DNA from: an uncultured Shinella sp.
Lineage (GTDB): Bacteria > Pseudomonadota > Alphaproteobacteria > Rhizobiales > Rhizobiaceae
DNA length: 64,000 nt
Assembly (NCBI RefSeq): GCF_946479415.1
Contig: NZ_CAMLFY010000007.1
Coordinates: 1-64,000 of the forward strand
Direction: 5' to 3'
The position numbers and the translations under genes were made by a program. Positions 1 to 9,767 of the stretch are shown here, piece after piece. The notes under the pieces are model-generated. The model was not told the DNA's origin and made no database searches. It was given only the letters and a program-made list of their open reading frames with translations. Position 1 is the first letter of the stretch. The number at the start of each line of letters is the position of its first letter.

Positions 1-1684
<1,684 letters not shown>

Positions 1685-1692
1685 TCACCGCT

Positions 1693-1707
1693 TTCCAAGT
1701 CTTGGAA
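1693..1707. promoter_or_regulatory. Perfect palindrome over the gyrB -10/start site
   Basis: TTCCAAGTCTTGGAA is a perfect inverted repeat with 7-base arms and a 1-base centre. It covers part of the predicted -10 and the likely transcription start of gyrB, a classic operator position. The -35 box repeats the TTGGAA half-site. The binding protein is unknown; the adjacent XRE regulator is one candidate, by inference only. Confidence 0.45.
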
Positions 1708-1734
1708 TATAGGGATTCCAGCCCCAAGTTCCAA
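1706..1734 (-). promoter_or_regulatory. Predicted gyrB sigma70-type promoter
   Basis: On the minus strand TTGGAA (1734-1729) is separated by exactly 17 bases from TATATT (1711-1706). This is a good -35/-10 pair, with the expected transcription start near 1699, about 63 bases before the gyrB ATG. It is predicted from sequence only. Confidence 0.6.
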
Positions 1735-1772
1735 ATCCGAGCACCGCAAAGGCGGCAGAAATCAGGGGATCG

Positions 1773-2150
1773 TCAGGGTTTTACCCGGGAATTGCACGCT
1801 TTTTCCAGAATGCCGGCAAGACGGCGCACGGTCTCGGGCGGAAGCGTGGCGATTTCGGCCGAAAGACGGTTGGCAAAGGCCGTGTATTCCGGCGGCAGGC
1901 CCGATGTATCGACCACCACGCGCGGGTCGGAAATCTGCGCGATGCGGAACAGTTCTTCCGCCTCGTCCCAGATGACGTTGAAATAGCCGGCGACGCGCTG
2001 GAGGAAATCGAAACTCGGCATGCCGCGCTTGCCATGTTCGAGCGCCGAGAGATAGGCCGGGCTGACGCCAAGCGCCGCCGCCATCTCCTTCTGCGAAACG
2101 CCCTTGCGATCCCTGAGATGGCGCACAGCCTTGCCGAAGGGTGTCGTCAT
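1773..2150 (-). CDS. XRE-family helix-turn-helix transcriptional regulator
   Basis: A 125-residue protein with an N-terminal HTH_3/XRE DNA-binding domain (about residues 5-60). The helix-turn-helix carries GVSQKEMAAALGVSPAYLSA, followed by LEHGKRGMPS, typical of lambda-Cro-like repressors. The remaining 65 residues are a short alpha-helical tail with no recognisable ligand domain (PPEYTAFANRLSAEIATLP). It overlaps the end of the upstream smr gene by 4 bases and precedes gyrB by about 140 bases, so it is probably the distal gene of the Tim44-mltA-smr-xre operon. The target is unknown. The family assignment is firm and the role is not known. Confidence 0.88.
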   Translation of the reverse strand: MTTPFGKAVRHLRDRKGVSQKEMAAALGVSPAYLSALEHGKRGMPSFDFLQRVAGYFNVIWDEAEELFRIAQISDPRVVVDTSGLPPEYTAFANRLSAEIATLPPETVRRLAGILEKACNSRVKP

Positions 2151-2713
2151 CGCTTCTCACCGGGGTGGCGGGCGAGACGGACATAAAGCGCGCCCTCGCC
2201 GCCGTGATTGCGGGCAGCGGGCTCGTAGGAGGAGATCAGCGGGCGGAATTCCGGCAGCGAGAACCACAGCGGCACCGCGCGCTTCAAGGCGCCGTCGCTG
2301 CCGAGCGAGGTTCCCTTGCCGGTGATGACAAGCACATGGCGCAGGCCGCGCTCATGTGCCTTGATGAGGAAGCCGAGCAGGAAGCCGTGCGCCTCGCTCT
2401 GGATCATGCCGTGCAGGTCGATGCGCGCTTCCAGCGCCAGGCGGCCCTTGGCGATCTTGCGCTTGACCGGGCGTTCCAGCGGATAGTGTTTCGTGTCCTT
2501 GCCGCGGCCGATGGTGAGCGCGATGCCTTCAGCGGCCGGCTGTTCGGCCTTGGCCTTCTTCGGCTCGGGGGCTTTTTCTTCCGGAATTTTCTCGGCGAAA
2601 ACGGCTTCGAATTCCGTCAACGCGTCGAGCTTGCCCGGCATGGCCCGCGTCGAGCGCGCCACCTTGCCCCAGAGGATGCGGTCCTCGCTGGTGAGCGCCT
2701 TATCCCTGGGCAT
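2147..2713 (-). CDS. Smr/MutS2-like domain protein
   Basis: A 188-residue protein with a C-terminal Smr domain (about residues 90-180), a small nuclease fold found in MutS2 and stand-alone bacterial proteins. Visible signatures are the start of the domain with ARIDLHGMIQSEAHG (LDxHG-type) and VLVITGKGT (TGxG-type). The N-terminal half is a charged, Lys/Glu/Pro-rich linker. The start is placed at 2713 (MPRDKAL) because the longer frame would run deep into mltA and read as nonsense. It therefore overlaps mltA by 14 bases, which suggests translational coupling. The nuclease substrate cannot be inferred. Confidence 0.88.
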   Translation of the reverse strand: MPRDKALTSEDRILWGKVARSTRAMPGKLDALTEFEAVFAEKIPEEKAPEPKKAKAEQPAAEGIALTIGRGKDTKHYPLERPVKRKIAKGRLALEARIDLHGMIQSEAHGFLLGFLIKAHERGLRHVLVITGKGTSLGSDGALKRAVPLWFSLPEFRPLISSYEPAARNHGGEGALYVRLARHPGEKR

Positions 2714-3815
2714 GGAGGTAGCGCTCCGCTGCCGCCTTCGGGATGAGGATATGGAAAGTCGCGGCATTGCGGACATTGCCCGCCAGCGCACCGGCCGCAT
2801 CCCCCGATCCGGTAAAGATATCGCCGCGCGCCGGGCCGACGATGGCCGTGCCCGTATCGAGCGCCAGCATCAGCCGGCGGAAGGGTTTGCCGCCATCCAT
2901 ATGGGTCAGGCTGTCGCTCGAAATGAAGAAGGGCAGGCCGAAGGTGTGGATCATGCGATCGACGGCCAGCGAGCGGCCGGCGATCAGCGGCACCTTGGCA
3001 GCGGCAATAGGCCCCAGCGCCAGGCCTTCGACCGCCGCCTCCTTGAAGAAGATGAAGGAGCGGTTGTGCCAGAGCACGTCGTCCACCTGGTCTTCATGCC
3101 GCGCCAGCCAGTCGCGGATCGAGGCCATGGAGACGGTGGCGGCGTCGATCTCGCCGCGATCGATCAGGAGCTTGCCGATCGCCGAGAAGGGGTGGCCGGT
3201 CTTGGCGGCGTAGGTGATGCGCGTCACCGATCCATCGGGGTAGACGAGGCGCGCCGCACCCTGCACATGGGCGAAGAAGACATCGACCTTCGAGCGGGCA
3301 TAGGCGATTTCGAGACCACGGCCATCGAGATAGCCGCGCTCGATCTCACCGCGATCGGGATGTTCGACGATCACGCCGTCCTTCAGCAGGCCGAAGGCGT
3401 AGCCCTGCGGGTAGCCATCCGGCCGGTTGGCGTCATCGACATCGACGAGGTCGTCTGGCCGACGATAGAAGGGATAGCGATAATCGGCATCCGGTTCGGC
3501 CTTTACCGCTACTTCCGGCTCATAAAAAGCGGTGACGAAGCCGGCGGAACCATCGGCCTTCTCGATCCGGAACGGCACGCATTGCGCCTCGAAGAAGGCG
3601 CGCACGGCCGCCGCCTCCTCGGGCTTTTCAGCGCCTGCCGCATCCAGCAATGTCAAAAGCTCGCCGGCGGTGATGCCGAGCGAGCCCGTCTTATAGGCTT
3701 TGACATTGCGGATATGATCGCGACAGCGGGCCATTCCCGCCATCAGCGGCGACGGATCGTCCTCGTCCCAGCCGGGAAGCGCCGAAAACCGGGCCGGAAC
3801 CAGGCGATAGTCCAT
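2700..3815 (-). CDS. MltA-domain lytic transglycosylase-like protein
   Basis: A 371-residue protein of the MltA (GH102) family, which cleaves peptidoglycan between MurNAc and GlcNAc to give 1,6-anhydroMurNAc. The MltA barrel (VTAFYEPEVAV, then YPFYRRPDDL) is followed by the 3D domain at the C-terminus, recognisable by LALDTGTAIVGPARGDIFTG with its conserved Asp residues. Oddly, no signal peptide or lipobox is seen. The protein starts MDYRLVPARF, and the upstream bases belong to the Tim44-like gene, whose stop is 14 bases away. Export may use another route, or the true start may lie inside the upstream gene. The family call is strong. Confidence 0.9.
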   Translation of the reverse strand: MDYRLVPARFSALPGWDEDDPSPLMAGMARCRDHIRNVKAYKTGSLGITAGELLTLLDAAGAEKPEEAAAVRAFFEAQCVPFRIEKADGSAGFVTAFYEPEVAVKAEPDADYRYPFYRRPDDLVDVDDANRPDGYPQGYAFGLLKDGVIVEHPDRGEIERGYLDGRGLEIAYARSKVDVFFAHVQGAARLVYPDGSVTRITYAAKTGHPFSAIGKLLIDRGEIDAATVSMASIRDWLARHEDQVDDVLWHNRSFIFFKEAAVEGLALGPIAAAKVPLIAGRSLAVDRMIHTFGLPFFISSDSLTHMDGGKPFRRLMLALDTGTAIVGPARGDIFTGSGDAAGALAGNVRNAATFHILIPKAAAERYLHAQG

Positions 3816-3828
3816 GTGCGTGCCTCGC

Positions 3829-4530
3829 TCAGCCTTCCGATTCGGTGGCGATCAGCTTCCAGTTCGGATCGCGCGAGCGGATATCGCGGGCGAAGGTCCA
3901 GAGGTCGTTGACCTCGGCCACCGTCTCCGCATCGCCGTCGATCAGCGTACCGGCCTTGTCATAGGTGGCGGAAATCAGCTGGCTGACGATGCGCAAGGTC
4001 ACATTGGCCTCGCTGTCCTTGACCTCGGCGCCGACCAGATCGGCCTTCTCGATGCCGACGAAACTGGAGCGAACGACCTCGCCCTTGCTCTCGCGCTCGG
4101 CGATCGCGGCATCGAAGCCTTCATAGACTTCGCGCGACAGAAGGTTCTTCAGCGTCTTGCGGTCGCCATCGGCAAAGGCGACGACGATCATCTCATAGGC
4201 CATGCGCGCGCCGTTGACGAATTCCTTCGGATTGAAGGAGGGATCGGTCTTCACCAGCGCGCGCAGCTGCTCGTTCAGCGGCGTGCCGGCCGGAGCGAAG
4301 GCATCGATGGCGGCATAGGGATTTTCCTCCTCGTCGGCGTCGCGCTTGGGCAGCGTCACCACCTTGCCGCGATCGGCCGAATCACCCTCGGCGGCGGTCT
4401 CGCGCTTCGAATAGGGATCGAAGGGCGGACGCTCGCTGCCGGTGCGGCGGCCAAGCACGCTGCGCAATTGCAGGAAGATGACCACCGCAGCCACGAGGAA
4501 GAAAATCGTTACAAAGTCGAATGAGCCCAT
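3829..4530 (-). CDS. Tim44/TimA family putative adaptor protein
   Basis: A 233-residue protein with one N-terminal membrane helix (MGSFDFVTIFFLVAAVVIFL), a charged low-complexity linker, and a C-terminal Tim44-like domain (about residues 85-233; NPKEFVNGARMAYEMIVVAF, NDLWTFARDI). Homology is to the C-terminal domain of mitochondrial Tim44. In alphaproteobacteria these are inner-membrane-anchored proteins with proposed adaptor roles. The start at 4530 gives the membrane anchor immediately; the longer reading frame upstream lacks sense. It is the first gene of the leftward Tim44-mltA-smr-xre cluster and diverges from fxsA. Proximity to fxsA-secB hints at a protein-targeting neighbourhood, but this is inference. 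Confidence 0.9.
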   Translation of the reverse strand: MGSFDFVTIFFLVAAVVIFLQLRSVLGRRTGSERPPFDPYSKRETAAEGDSADRGKVVTLPKRDADEEENPYAAIDAFAPAGTPLNEQLRALVKTDPSFNPKEFVNGARMAYEMIVVAFADGDRKTLKNLLSREVYEGFDAAIAERESKGEVVRSSFVGIEKADLVGAEVKDSEANVTLRIVSQLISATYDKAGTLIDGDAETVAEVNDLWTFARDIRSRDPNWKLIATESEG

Positions 4531-4683
4531 TATCGATCCGCTGCGGTTTCTGTTTTTTGTTCCTTTTCCATATAGTCCGCAAAACCCGATCATTCAAATG
4601 GCGATGACGTGAATGCGGCGAAGACGCGCGGATGGCGCGCCGGCAGTATCGGACGACGCAAATCTGTGCGAGATTGGAACGGC

Positions 4684-5145
4684 ATGTTGAGAATCCTTCT
4701 TCCCCTCTTTTTTCTTCTCCTGCCCTTGGCGGAGATTGCCTGTTTCATTCTCGTCGGACGGCGCATCGGCCTCCTGCCGACGCTGTCGCTCGTCGTGCTC
4801 TCGGCCGTCGCCGGCATCGTGCTGATGCGTATCCAGGGTTTTGGCGTGCTGACGCGGCTGAGGCGCTCCGGCCAGGACGGCCATGCGCCCGGCAAGGAAC
4901 TGCTCGACGCGGCCATGATCCTGATTGCCGGCATCCTGCTTCTGATCCCCGGCTTCATCAGCGATATCGTCGGCCTTGCGCTGTTTCTGCCGCCGGTCAG
5001 GACCTTTCTCTGGAACCGGCTGATGCGCAACGTCGTTGTCGTCAATGTCGGCGGCATGCGCCCCGGCCGCGAGCAGCCGCAGACCGGGCCTCAGCGCACG
5101 ATCGATCTCGACGAAAACGATTTTCATCGCGGCGACCGGCCCTAA
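4684..5145 (+). CDS. fxsA: FxsA family membrane protein
   Basis: A 153-residue cytoplasmic-membrane protein of the FxsA family (in E. coli a suppressor of F exclusion of phage T7; its molecular role is unclear). Several membrane segments are visible: LRILLPLFFLLLPLAEIACF, LLPTLSLVVLSAVAGIVLM and an amphipathic segment with AAMILIAGILLLIPGFI. The family glycine/proline motif LLLIPGFISD is present, and the C-terminus is polar and cytoplasmic. ATG 4684 is chosen because the longer frame adds a non-membrane tail. secB follows after 71 bases on the same strand. Confidence 0.9.
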   Translation: MLRILLPLFFLLLPLAEIACFILVGRRIGLLPTLSLVVLSAVAGIVLMRIQGFGVLTRLRRSGQDGHAPGKELLDAAMILIAGILLLIPGFISDIVGLALFLPPVRTFLWNRLMRNVVVVNVGGMRPGREQPQTGPQRTIDLDENDFHRGDRP

Positions 5146-5216
5146 GCGCCGGGTTGTAAGGCCCGGGCTGAAATGCTAGATGGCCTGACTTTCCAGAGTC
5201 TCCAAGGATACTTTCC

Positions 5217-5693
5217 ATGACCGAAGCAGCAACCGAGACCAACGGCGCAAGCCCGTCGCTCAACATCCTGGCGCAGTATGTGAAGGACTTCTCCTTCGAA
5301 AACCCGGGTGCTCCGCGGTCGCTGCAGGCCCGCGACAAGGCTCCGGCCATCAATATCAGCGTCAATGTCAACGCCAACCCGCTCTCCGAGACCGACTTCG
5401 ACGTCATCCTCTCGCTGAACGCCGAAGCTAAGGACGGCGACAAGATGCTGTTCAATGCAGAGCTCGCCTATGGCGGCGTCTTCCGCGTCACGGGCTTCCC
5501 GCAGGAGCACATGCTGCCGGTTCTCTTCATCGAGTGCCCGCGCCTGCTCTTCCCCTTCGCCCGCCAGATCATTTCCGACGCGACCCGCAACGGCGGCTTC
5601 CCGCCGCTGATGATCGACCCGATCGATTTCGCCCAGATGTTCCAGCAGCGCATGGCTGAAGAGCAGGTCAAGGCCAAGGTTCAGGCCAACTAA
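5217..5693 (+). CDS. secB: Protein-export chaperone SecB
   Basis: A 158-residue cytosolic tetrameric chaperone that keeps preproteins unfolded and passes them to SecA. Recognisable segments are the N-terminal strand region with [17 protein letters not shown], the central [20 protein letters not shown], and [20 protein letters not shown], followed by the helix ending in [14 protein letters not shown] long acidic N-terminus and helical C-terminus are typical. It has an ATG start and is followed by a good intrinsic terminator. The fxsA-secB-(convergent)dnaQ order is common in Rhizobiales. Confidence 0.97.
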   Translation: MTEAATETNGASPSLNILAQYVKDFSFENPGAPRSLQARDKAPAINISVNVNANPLSETDFDVILSLNAEAKDGDKMLFNAELAYGGVFRVTGFPQEHMLPVLFIECPRLLFPFARQIISDATRNGGFPPLMIDPIDFAQMFQQRMAEEQVKAKVQAN

Positions 5694-5720
5694 GCTCGAC
5701 CTTCCATTCCCAGACAAGGA

Positions 5721-5756
5721 CGCCCGGCCATTTGATGACCGGGCGTTTTTCTTTTC
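5721..5756 (+). terminator. Intrinsic terminator after secB
   Basis: CGCCCGG (5721-5727) pairs with CCGGGCG (5739-5745), followed by TTTTTCTTTTC. It lies between the convergent secB and dnaQ genes. Confidence 0.85.
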
Positions 5757-5777
5757 GTCGAAGACAGTGAGCCGGAT

Positions 5778-6482
5778 TCAGGCGCCGTATTTCGCCCAGA
5801 TCGCCTTGGCACCCATCTTGTCCACCATTGCATTATGCGCGGCCTGCTCGGCTTCCGTAACCCGGGACGCCAAGGGGCGTGGGCGCATGCCGAGCGGCTG
5901 GATCACCTCATCCTCGTTGTCGACCAGCGTCTTGCGGCCGTTTTCGGCTGCACCGAGACCGAGTGCCGCCTGCCGGCCGCCGATCATCTCGATATAGACT
6001 TCGGCAAGCAGTTCGGAGTCGAGGAGCGCGCCGTGATATTTGCGGTGCGAATTGTCGATGCCGTAGCGCCGGCAGAGCGCATCCAGCGAGTTCGGCCCCA
6101 TCGGATGTTTGCGGCGGGCGAGCGCCAGCGTATCCGTCACCTTTTCCTGCAGGATCGGCGGGCGGCCGAGCCGGTCGAGTTCGGCATTGATGAAGCCCAT
6201 GTCGAAGCTGGCATTGTGCGCCACCCAGCGCCCCTCGCCGAAAAAGTCGAGGATCTTTTCGACCACCTCGGCAAAGGACGGCTTGTCCTTCAGCGATTCG
6301 TCGGTGATCCCGTGTACGGCAAGCGCGTCGGGATGGACCTTGCGGTCACCCGGATTGATATAGAGATGCAGGGTGCGGCCGGTCGGGAAATGGTTTTCCA
6401 GCTCGACGCCGCCGATTTCGATGACGCGGTCGAGCTTGTTGTCGAGGCCGGTGGTTTCCGTATCGAAAATGATCTCGCGCAT
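5778..6482 (-). CDS. dnaQ: DNA polymerase III epsilon subunit (proofreading exonuclease)
   Basis: A 234-residue 3'-5' exonuclease of the DEDDh family, the proofreading subunit of the replicative polymerase. The three Exo motifs are all visible: IIFDTETTGLD near the N-terminus (two acidic ligands), HNASFDMGFI around residue 95, and HGALLDSELLAEVY around residue 150 (His plus Asp). The C-terminal tail (about 180-234) fits the region that contacts the alpha subunit. It is the last gene of a leftward run reading away from oriC. Its ATG shares one base with the coaE stop (TGATG), implying coupled translation. Confidence 0.97.
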   Translation of the reverse strand: MREIIFDTETTGLDNKLDRVIEIGGVELENHFPTGRTLHLYINPGDRKVHPDALAVHGITDESLKDKPSFAEVVEKILDFFGEGRWVAHNASFDMGFINAELDRLGRPPILQEKVTDTLALARRKHPMGPNSLDALCRRYGIDNSHRKYHGALLDSELLAEVYIEMIGGRQAALGLGAAENGRKTLVDNEDEVIQPLGMRPRPLASRVTEAEQAAHNAMVDKMGAKAIWAKYGA

Positions 6483-7072
6483 CAGTCCCGCTCTTCTCTC
6501 AAGGTTTCGATCACCTCTTCCACCTGTTTGCGCGCCGCTTCAAGCCCCGTGTCCGTATGGACGATGAAATCGGCGCGCTTGCGCTTTTCGGCATCGGGCA
6601 TCTGGCGGGACAGGATGAGTGCGAATTTCTCCTCGGTCATATCGGGCCGGGAGAGCACACGGCGCCGCTGCGTTTGCGCATCACAGGTCACGACCACGAC
6701 CTTGTCGACCCGCTTTTCGCCGCCGGTTTCATAGAGCAGCGGGATGTCGAGCACGACAAGGGCCGAACCATTCTGCCGTTGCGTTTCCAAAAAAGCCGTT
6801 TCGCGCGCCCGCACCAGCGGATGGATGATGGCTTCCAGCTCCCGAAATCGCTCCGGCGCCTGCGCGAGCGTCGCCGAAAGAACCTTCCGGTCGATCACGC
6901 CATCCCTGAGCGCTTCGGGAAAAAGAGCAGCGACCGGCGCCACGGCCTCGCTCCGATAGAGATCGTGCACCGTCGCATCGGCGTCATGCACCGGCACGCC
7001 GAGATCGCGGAACATTCCCGCGGTCGTCGATTTGCCCGTTCCGATCGATCCGGTGAGACCGAGCACGATCAT
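6482..7072 (-). CDS. coaE: Dephospho-CoA kinase
   Basis: A 196-residue P-loop kinase catalysing the last step of coenzyme A synthesis (ATP-dependent 3'-phosphorylation of dephospho-CoA). The Walker A motif GLTGSIGTGKST sits at residues 5-16. The family segments VPVHDADATVHDLY, IIHPLVRA and VLDIPLLYETGG follow. It has the usual length for the family. Its ATG overlaps the aroE stop by one base and its stop overlaps the dnaQ start, so aroE-coaE-dnaQ is a coupled operon. Confidence 0.97.
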   Translation of the reverse strand: MIVLGLTGSIGTGKSTTAGMFRDLGVPVHDADATVHDLYRSEAVAPVAALFPEALRDGVIDRKVLSATLAQAPERFRELEAIIHPLVRARETAFLETQRQNGSALVVLDIPLLYETGGEKRVDKVVVVTCDAQTQRRRVLSRPDMTEEKFALILSRQMPDAEKRKRADFIVHTDTGLEAARKQVEEVIETLREERD

Positions 7073-7929
7073 CAGTGTTTCTCCATATCCGCAAGGATCA
7101 GCTGGCGCAGCGCGTCATCGACAGTGGGGCGCACGCCGAACCATTTTTCGAAACCGGGTGCCGCCTGGTGGAGCAGCATGCCGAGACCATCGACCACGGC
7201 AAAACCCTGATCGACCGCCTGGCGCAGGATCGGCGTGATGAGCGGCACATAGACGATGTCGGTGATGACGGCGCCGCTTGCCAGCGGGGAGAAATCGAAT
7301 TCCGGCGCTTCCTCGCCATCCATGCCGAGCGAGGTCGTGTTGACGAACAGGCCGGCCCCTTTCATCACCTCCGGCAGGGCGCTCATGGCATGGGCATGCA
7401 CCTTTATACCAAAACGGTCGGCAAGCTCCTGCGCCCGCGATGCGGTGCGGTTCACCACATGGATCTCGCCGACGCCCCGGTCGCGCACCGCCTGGATGAT
7501 CGCCCGGCTGGCCCCGCCTGCTCCGAGGATCACGGCCCGATCGGTCTCGCCCCAGCCCGGCGCCGTCGCATCGAGATTGGCGAGGAAGCCGTAGCCATCC
7601 GTATTGGTCGCATGAAGCGCGCCGTCCTCCAGCCAGAGCGTGTTGGCAGCGCCGAGTTCTTCACTCAGCGCATCCGGCCGGTCGGCAAGTTTGAACGCCG
7701 TCTCCTTGTGCGGGATGGTGACATTGCCGCCGATGAAGCCGGATTCACCGCTCTTCAGCCGCGATAGGAAGCCGGCGAAATCTTCCGGGGTGACCTCCTG
7801 CCGCGTATAGGATCCCTGAAGACCCAGCACATTCAGCCAGTGACCATGGATCAGCGGCGAGCGGGAATGTTTGACGGGACAGCCCGTGACGAAGGCATTT
7901 CTTAACAATGTTTCACGTGAATCATGCAT
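7072..7929 (-). CDS. aroE: Shikimate dehydrogenase
   Basis: A 285-residue NADPH-dependent enzyme reducing 3-dehydroshikimate to shikimate in aromatic amino acid synthesis. Substrate-site motifs are [16 protein letters not shown] at the N-terminus and GNVTIPHKE (catalytic Lys). NTDGYG and the nucleotide-binding GAGGASRAI follow. ATG 7929 is chosen because upstream sequence belongs to maf, which it overlaps by 8 bases. Codons 3-7 (DSRET) are formed by a parS-like sequence, so a segregation element is built into the start of the enzyme. Confidence 0.96.
   Translation of the reverse strand: MHDSRETLLRNAFVTGCPVKHSRSPLIHGHWLNVLGLQGSYTRQEVTPEDFAGFLSRLKSGESGFIGGNVTIPHKETAFKLADRPDALSEELGAANTLWLEDGALHATNTDGYGFLANLDATAPGWGETDRAVILGAGGASRAIIQAVRDRGVGEIHVVNRTASRAQELADRFGIKVHAHAMSALPEVMKGAGLFVNTTSLGMDGEEAPEFDFSPLASGAVITDIVYVPLITPILRQAVDQGFAVVDGLGMLLHQAAPGFEKWFGVRPTVDDALRQLILADMEKH
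7909..7924. promoter_or_regulatory. parS site 1 (ParB binding, inside aroE 5' end)
   Basis: TGTTTCACGTGAATCA matches the consensus TGTTTCACGTGAAACA at 15 of 16 positions. It lies 1.5 kb left of oriC. Confidence 0.82.
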
Positions 7930-8515
7930 CGATGGCACCGAGATCGCGAAGCTTAGCCAGCAGCGGAAGCAGCGGCAGGCCGAGAATGGTAAAATAATCG
8001 CCGTCGATCCGCTCGAACAGCTGCACCCCCTCACCCTCCAGCTGATAGGCGCCGACGCTTGCCAGAACCCGGTCGCCGACGCGGGCCAGATGACGATCGA
8101 TGAAGGCATCCGACAGCGGCCGCATCGTCAGATGGGCGATGGAGACGTGGCTCCACAGTGTCTCGCCGTCGCGCACCAATGCAATGCCGCAGTTCAGGGA
8201 ATGACTGCGGCCCGACATGGAGGCGAGATGCGATTTCGCCTCGGCCATATCGGCCGGCTTGTGGAAAACGCGGCCTTCGAGTGACAGGGTCTGGTCCGAA
8301 CCGATCACCAGGGCACCCGGATGGCGGCCCGCCACGTCGCGCGCCTTCTCGATTGCCAGCGTCTCGGCGACGTCTTGCGGCGACGGATTTTGTGCCGCAA
8401 TAGCGGTTTCCACCGCGCGCTCGTCGATGCGGGCCGCTTCCGCCGTAAAGGCAAGGCCGGCATTTTCCATCAGCATGCGCCGGAACGGGCTTTGCGAGGC
8501 AAGGATCAGCGTCAT
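7922..8515 (-). CDS. maf: Maf-like nucleotide pyrophosphatase
   Basis: A 197-residue Maf/HAM1-type protein, a family hydrolysing non-canonical or modified nucleoside triphosphates. The N-terminal signature [18 protein letters not shown] and the catalytic region [16 protein letters not shown] are present. ATG 8515 is chosen over the one at 8533 because GGGAGAA sits at the right distance upstream of it. It lies between ppsR (27-base gap) and aroE (8-base overlap). Which of the Maf subclasses (dTTP/UTP or m7GTP) it belongs to cannot be decided by eye. Confidence 0.93.
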   Translation of the reverse strand: MTLILASQSPFRRMLMENAGLAFTAEAARIDERAVETAIAAQNPSPQDVAETLAIEKARDVAGRHPGALVIGSDQTLSLEGRVFHKPADMAEAKSHLASMSGRSHSLNCGIALVRDGETLWSHVSIAHLTMRPLSDAFIDRHLARVGDRVLASVGAYQLEGEGVQLFERIDGDYFTILGLPLLPLLAKLRDLGAIDA

Positions 8516-8542
8516 CGATTTCTCCCGATTCATCCTTCCGCG

Positions 8543-9364
8543 TTATCGGCTCTTCGGACGAAGAGCAACGATGGCGGCGGCGGTTTCCTCGATGGAGCGG
8601 CGCGTGACGTCGATGATCGGCCAATTGTTGCGGGCACACAGCGCGCGGGCATATTTCAACTCCTCGGAAATCTGCGCCCGGTCGATATAATCGTCGCCGC
8701 GAAATTCCTGGGTCTGGCCGAGGATCCGGTTCTGCCGAACCTGGGCTATGCGATCCGTCGTGGCGATGAGGCCGACGATCAGCGGCTTCGTCGCCGTCGA
8801 CAAGCGCTCGGGCAGGGGCACACCGAGCACAATGGGCACATTGGCCGTCTTGATACCGCGGTTGGCGAGATAGATGCTCGTCGGTGTCTTCGACGTGCGG
8901 CTGATGCCGATCAATATGACATCGGCCTCGTCGAGTTCGGCCGGCAACTGGCCGTCGTCATGATCCATCGTGAAATTCAGCGCTTCGATGCGCGCGAAAT
9001 ATTCCGCATTCATCACATGCTGGGCGCCGACCCGACGGCGCGAGGGAGCACCGAGATAGGACTGGAAGAGATCGATGATCGGTTCGAGCACGGACACGCA
9101 GGGCACGCCCATCTCCCGGCAGCGCTGGTCGATGATGTCGGAAAGTTCGCGGTCGACGATGGTATAGAGCACGATGCCCGGCGCGCCGTCGATCGCATCG
9201 AGCACCGGCATCAGCTGCTTGCGGTTGCGCACCAGCGGATAGACATGCTCCAGCGCCTGCGAGGACTGGAATTGCGCGGCCGCAGCCCGGCCCGCCGCGA
9301 TCAGTGTCTCGCCCGTCGAGTCCGATATCAGGTGCAGATGGAAGTAGTTTTTGGTGCTTTCCAC
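8543..9364 (-). CDS. Pyruvate, phosphate dikinase regulatory protein (kinase/pyrophosphorylase)
   Basis: A 273-residue DUF299/PSRP family protein. These bifunctional enzymes phosphorylate (ADP-dependent) and dephosphorylate (Pi-dependent) a Thr of pyruvate phosphate dikinase or PEP synthase. The N-terminus [13 protein letters not shown] and the P-loop-like motif [18 protein letters not shown] (around 150-167) are diagnostic. In rhizobia the likely partner is PpdK, which is not in this window. It is the first gene of the leftward ppsR-maf-aroE-coaE-dnaQ run and directly borders oriC, as does the equivalent gene (RP001-like) in other alphaproteobacteria. Confidence 0.93.
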   Translation of the reverse strand: MESTKNYFHLHLISDSTGETLIAAGRAAAAQFQSSQALEHVYPLVRNRKQLMPVLDAIDGAPGIVLYTIVDRELSDIIDQRCREMGVPCVSVLEPIIDLFQSYLGAPSRRRVGAQHVMNAEYFARIEALNFTMDHDDGQLPAELDEADVILIGISRTSKTPTSIYLANRGIKTANVPIVLGVPLPERLSTATKPLIVGLIATTDRIAQVRQNRILGQTQEFRGDDYIDRAQISEELKYARALCARNNWPIIDVTRRSIEETAAAIVALRPKSR

Positions 9365-9767
9365 AATATCCTCCGCGCCCTGTTGATGGACTGGGACAGC
9401 CCTGAGCTAAAAGCGGGAGGGGTTCGGACGCAAGAGGATAAGTGGCAAGTTGTCCACAATTGGCGGTTCGCGGGAAAGGGATTTTTCCGGCATGTGGATA
9501 AGACTCATGACACGGCAAAGTGTCGCGCTTCTCCACAGATTATCCACAAGCTGCTATTTTCGCGCCTGATCGGATCATTTTGATTCCATTCGGTGAATCC
9601 GCTTTTCCTCGATTTTCGCCTGAAAGCGGGGAGTTTCTTCGTCGTTTTCCCCAACCCCTGGAACAAAGCAGGACTCGTGTGGACAGGATTTAATCCTTGA
9701 TAGTCACCGACTCTAAGAAATAGAAACCTTCTCTAAGAGATTATTTCTTTCTTGGGAGAAGCCCACA
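9365..9767. other. Predicted chromosomal replication origin (oriC)
   Basis: This is the 403-base gene-free gap between the divergent ppsR and hemE genes, the location of the origin in Caulobacter and other alphaproteobacteria. It holds perfect DnaA boxes TTATCCACA at 9540-9548 and, inverted, at 9493-9501. Near-boxes are TTGTCCACA at 9450-9458, TTCTCCACA at 9529-9537 and, inverted, TGTGGACAG at 9678-9686. An AT-rich segment (about 9687-9755) carries the direct repeat CTCTAAGA at 9711 and 9731, spaced 20 bases, a candidate unwinding element. Five GANTC methylation sites cluster here. Gene orientation is divergent from this point, and parAB and parS sites are nearby. Confidence 0.85.

Noticed and set aside
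2493..3911. 472-codon plus-strand frame across smr and mltA
   Set aside because: Antisense to two genes with conserved domains; no ribosome site or domain of its own.
9365..9767. CtrA sites (TTAA-N7-TTAA) in oriC
   Set aside because: Only one TTAA half-site was seen in the segment; no full site.
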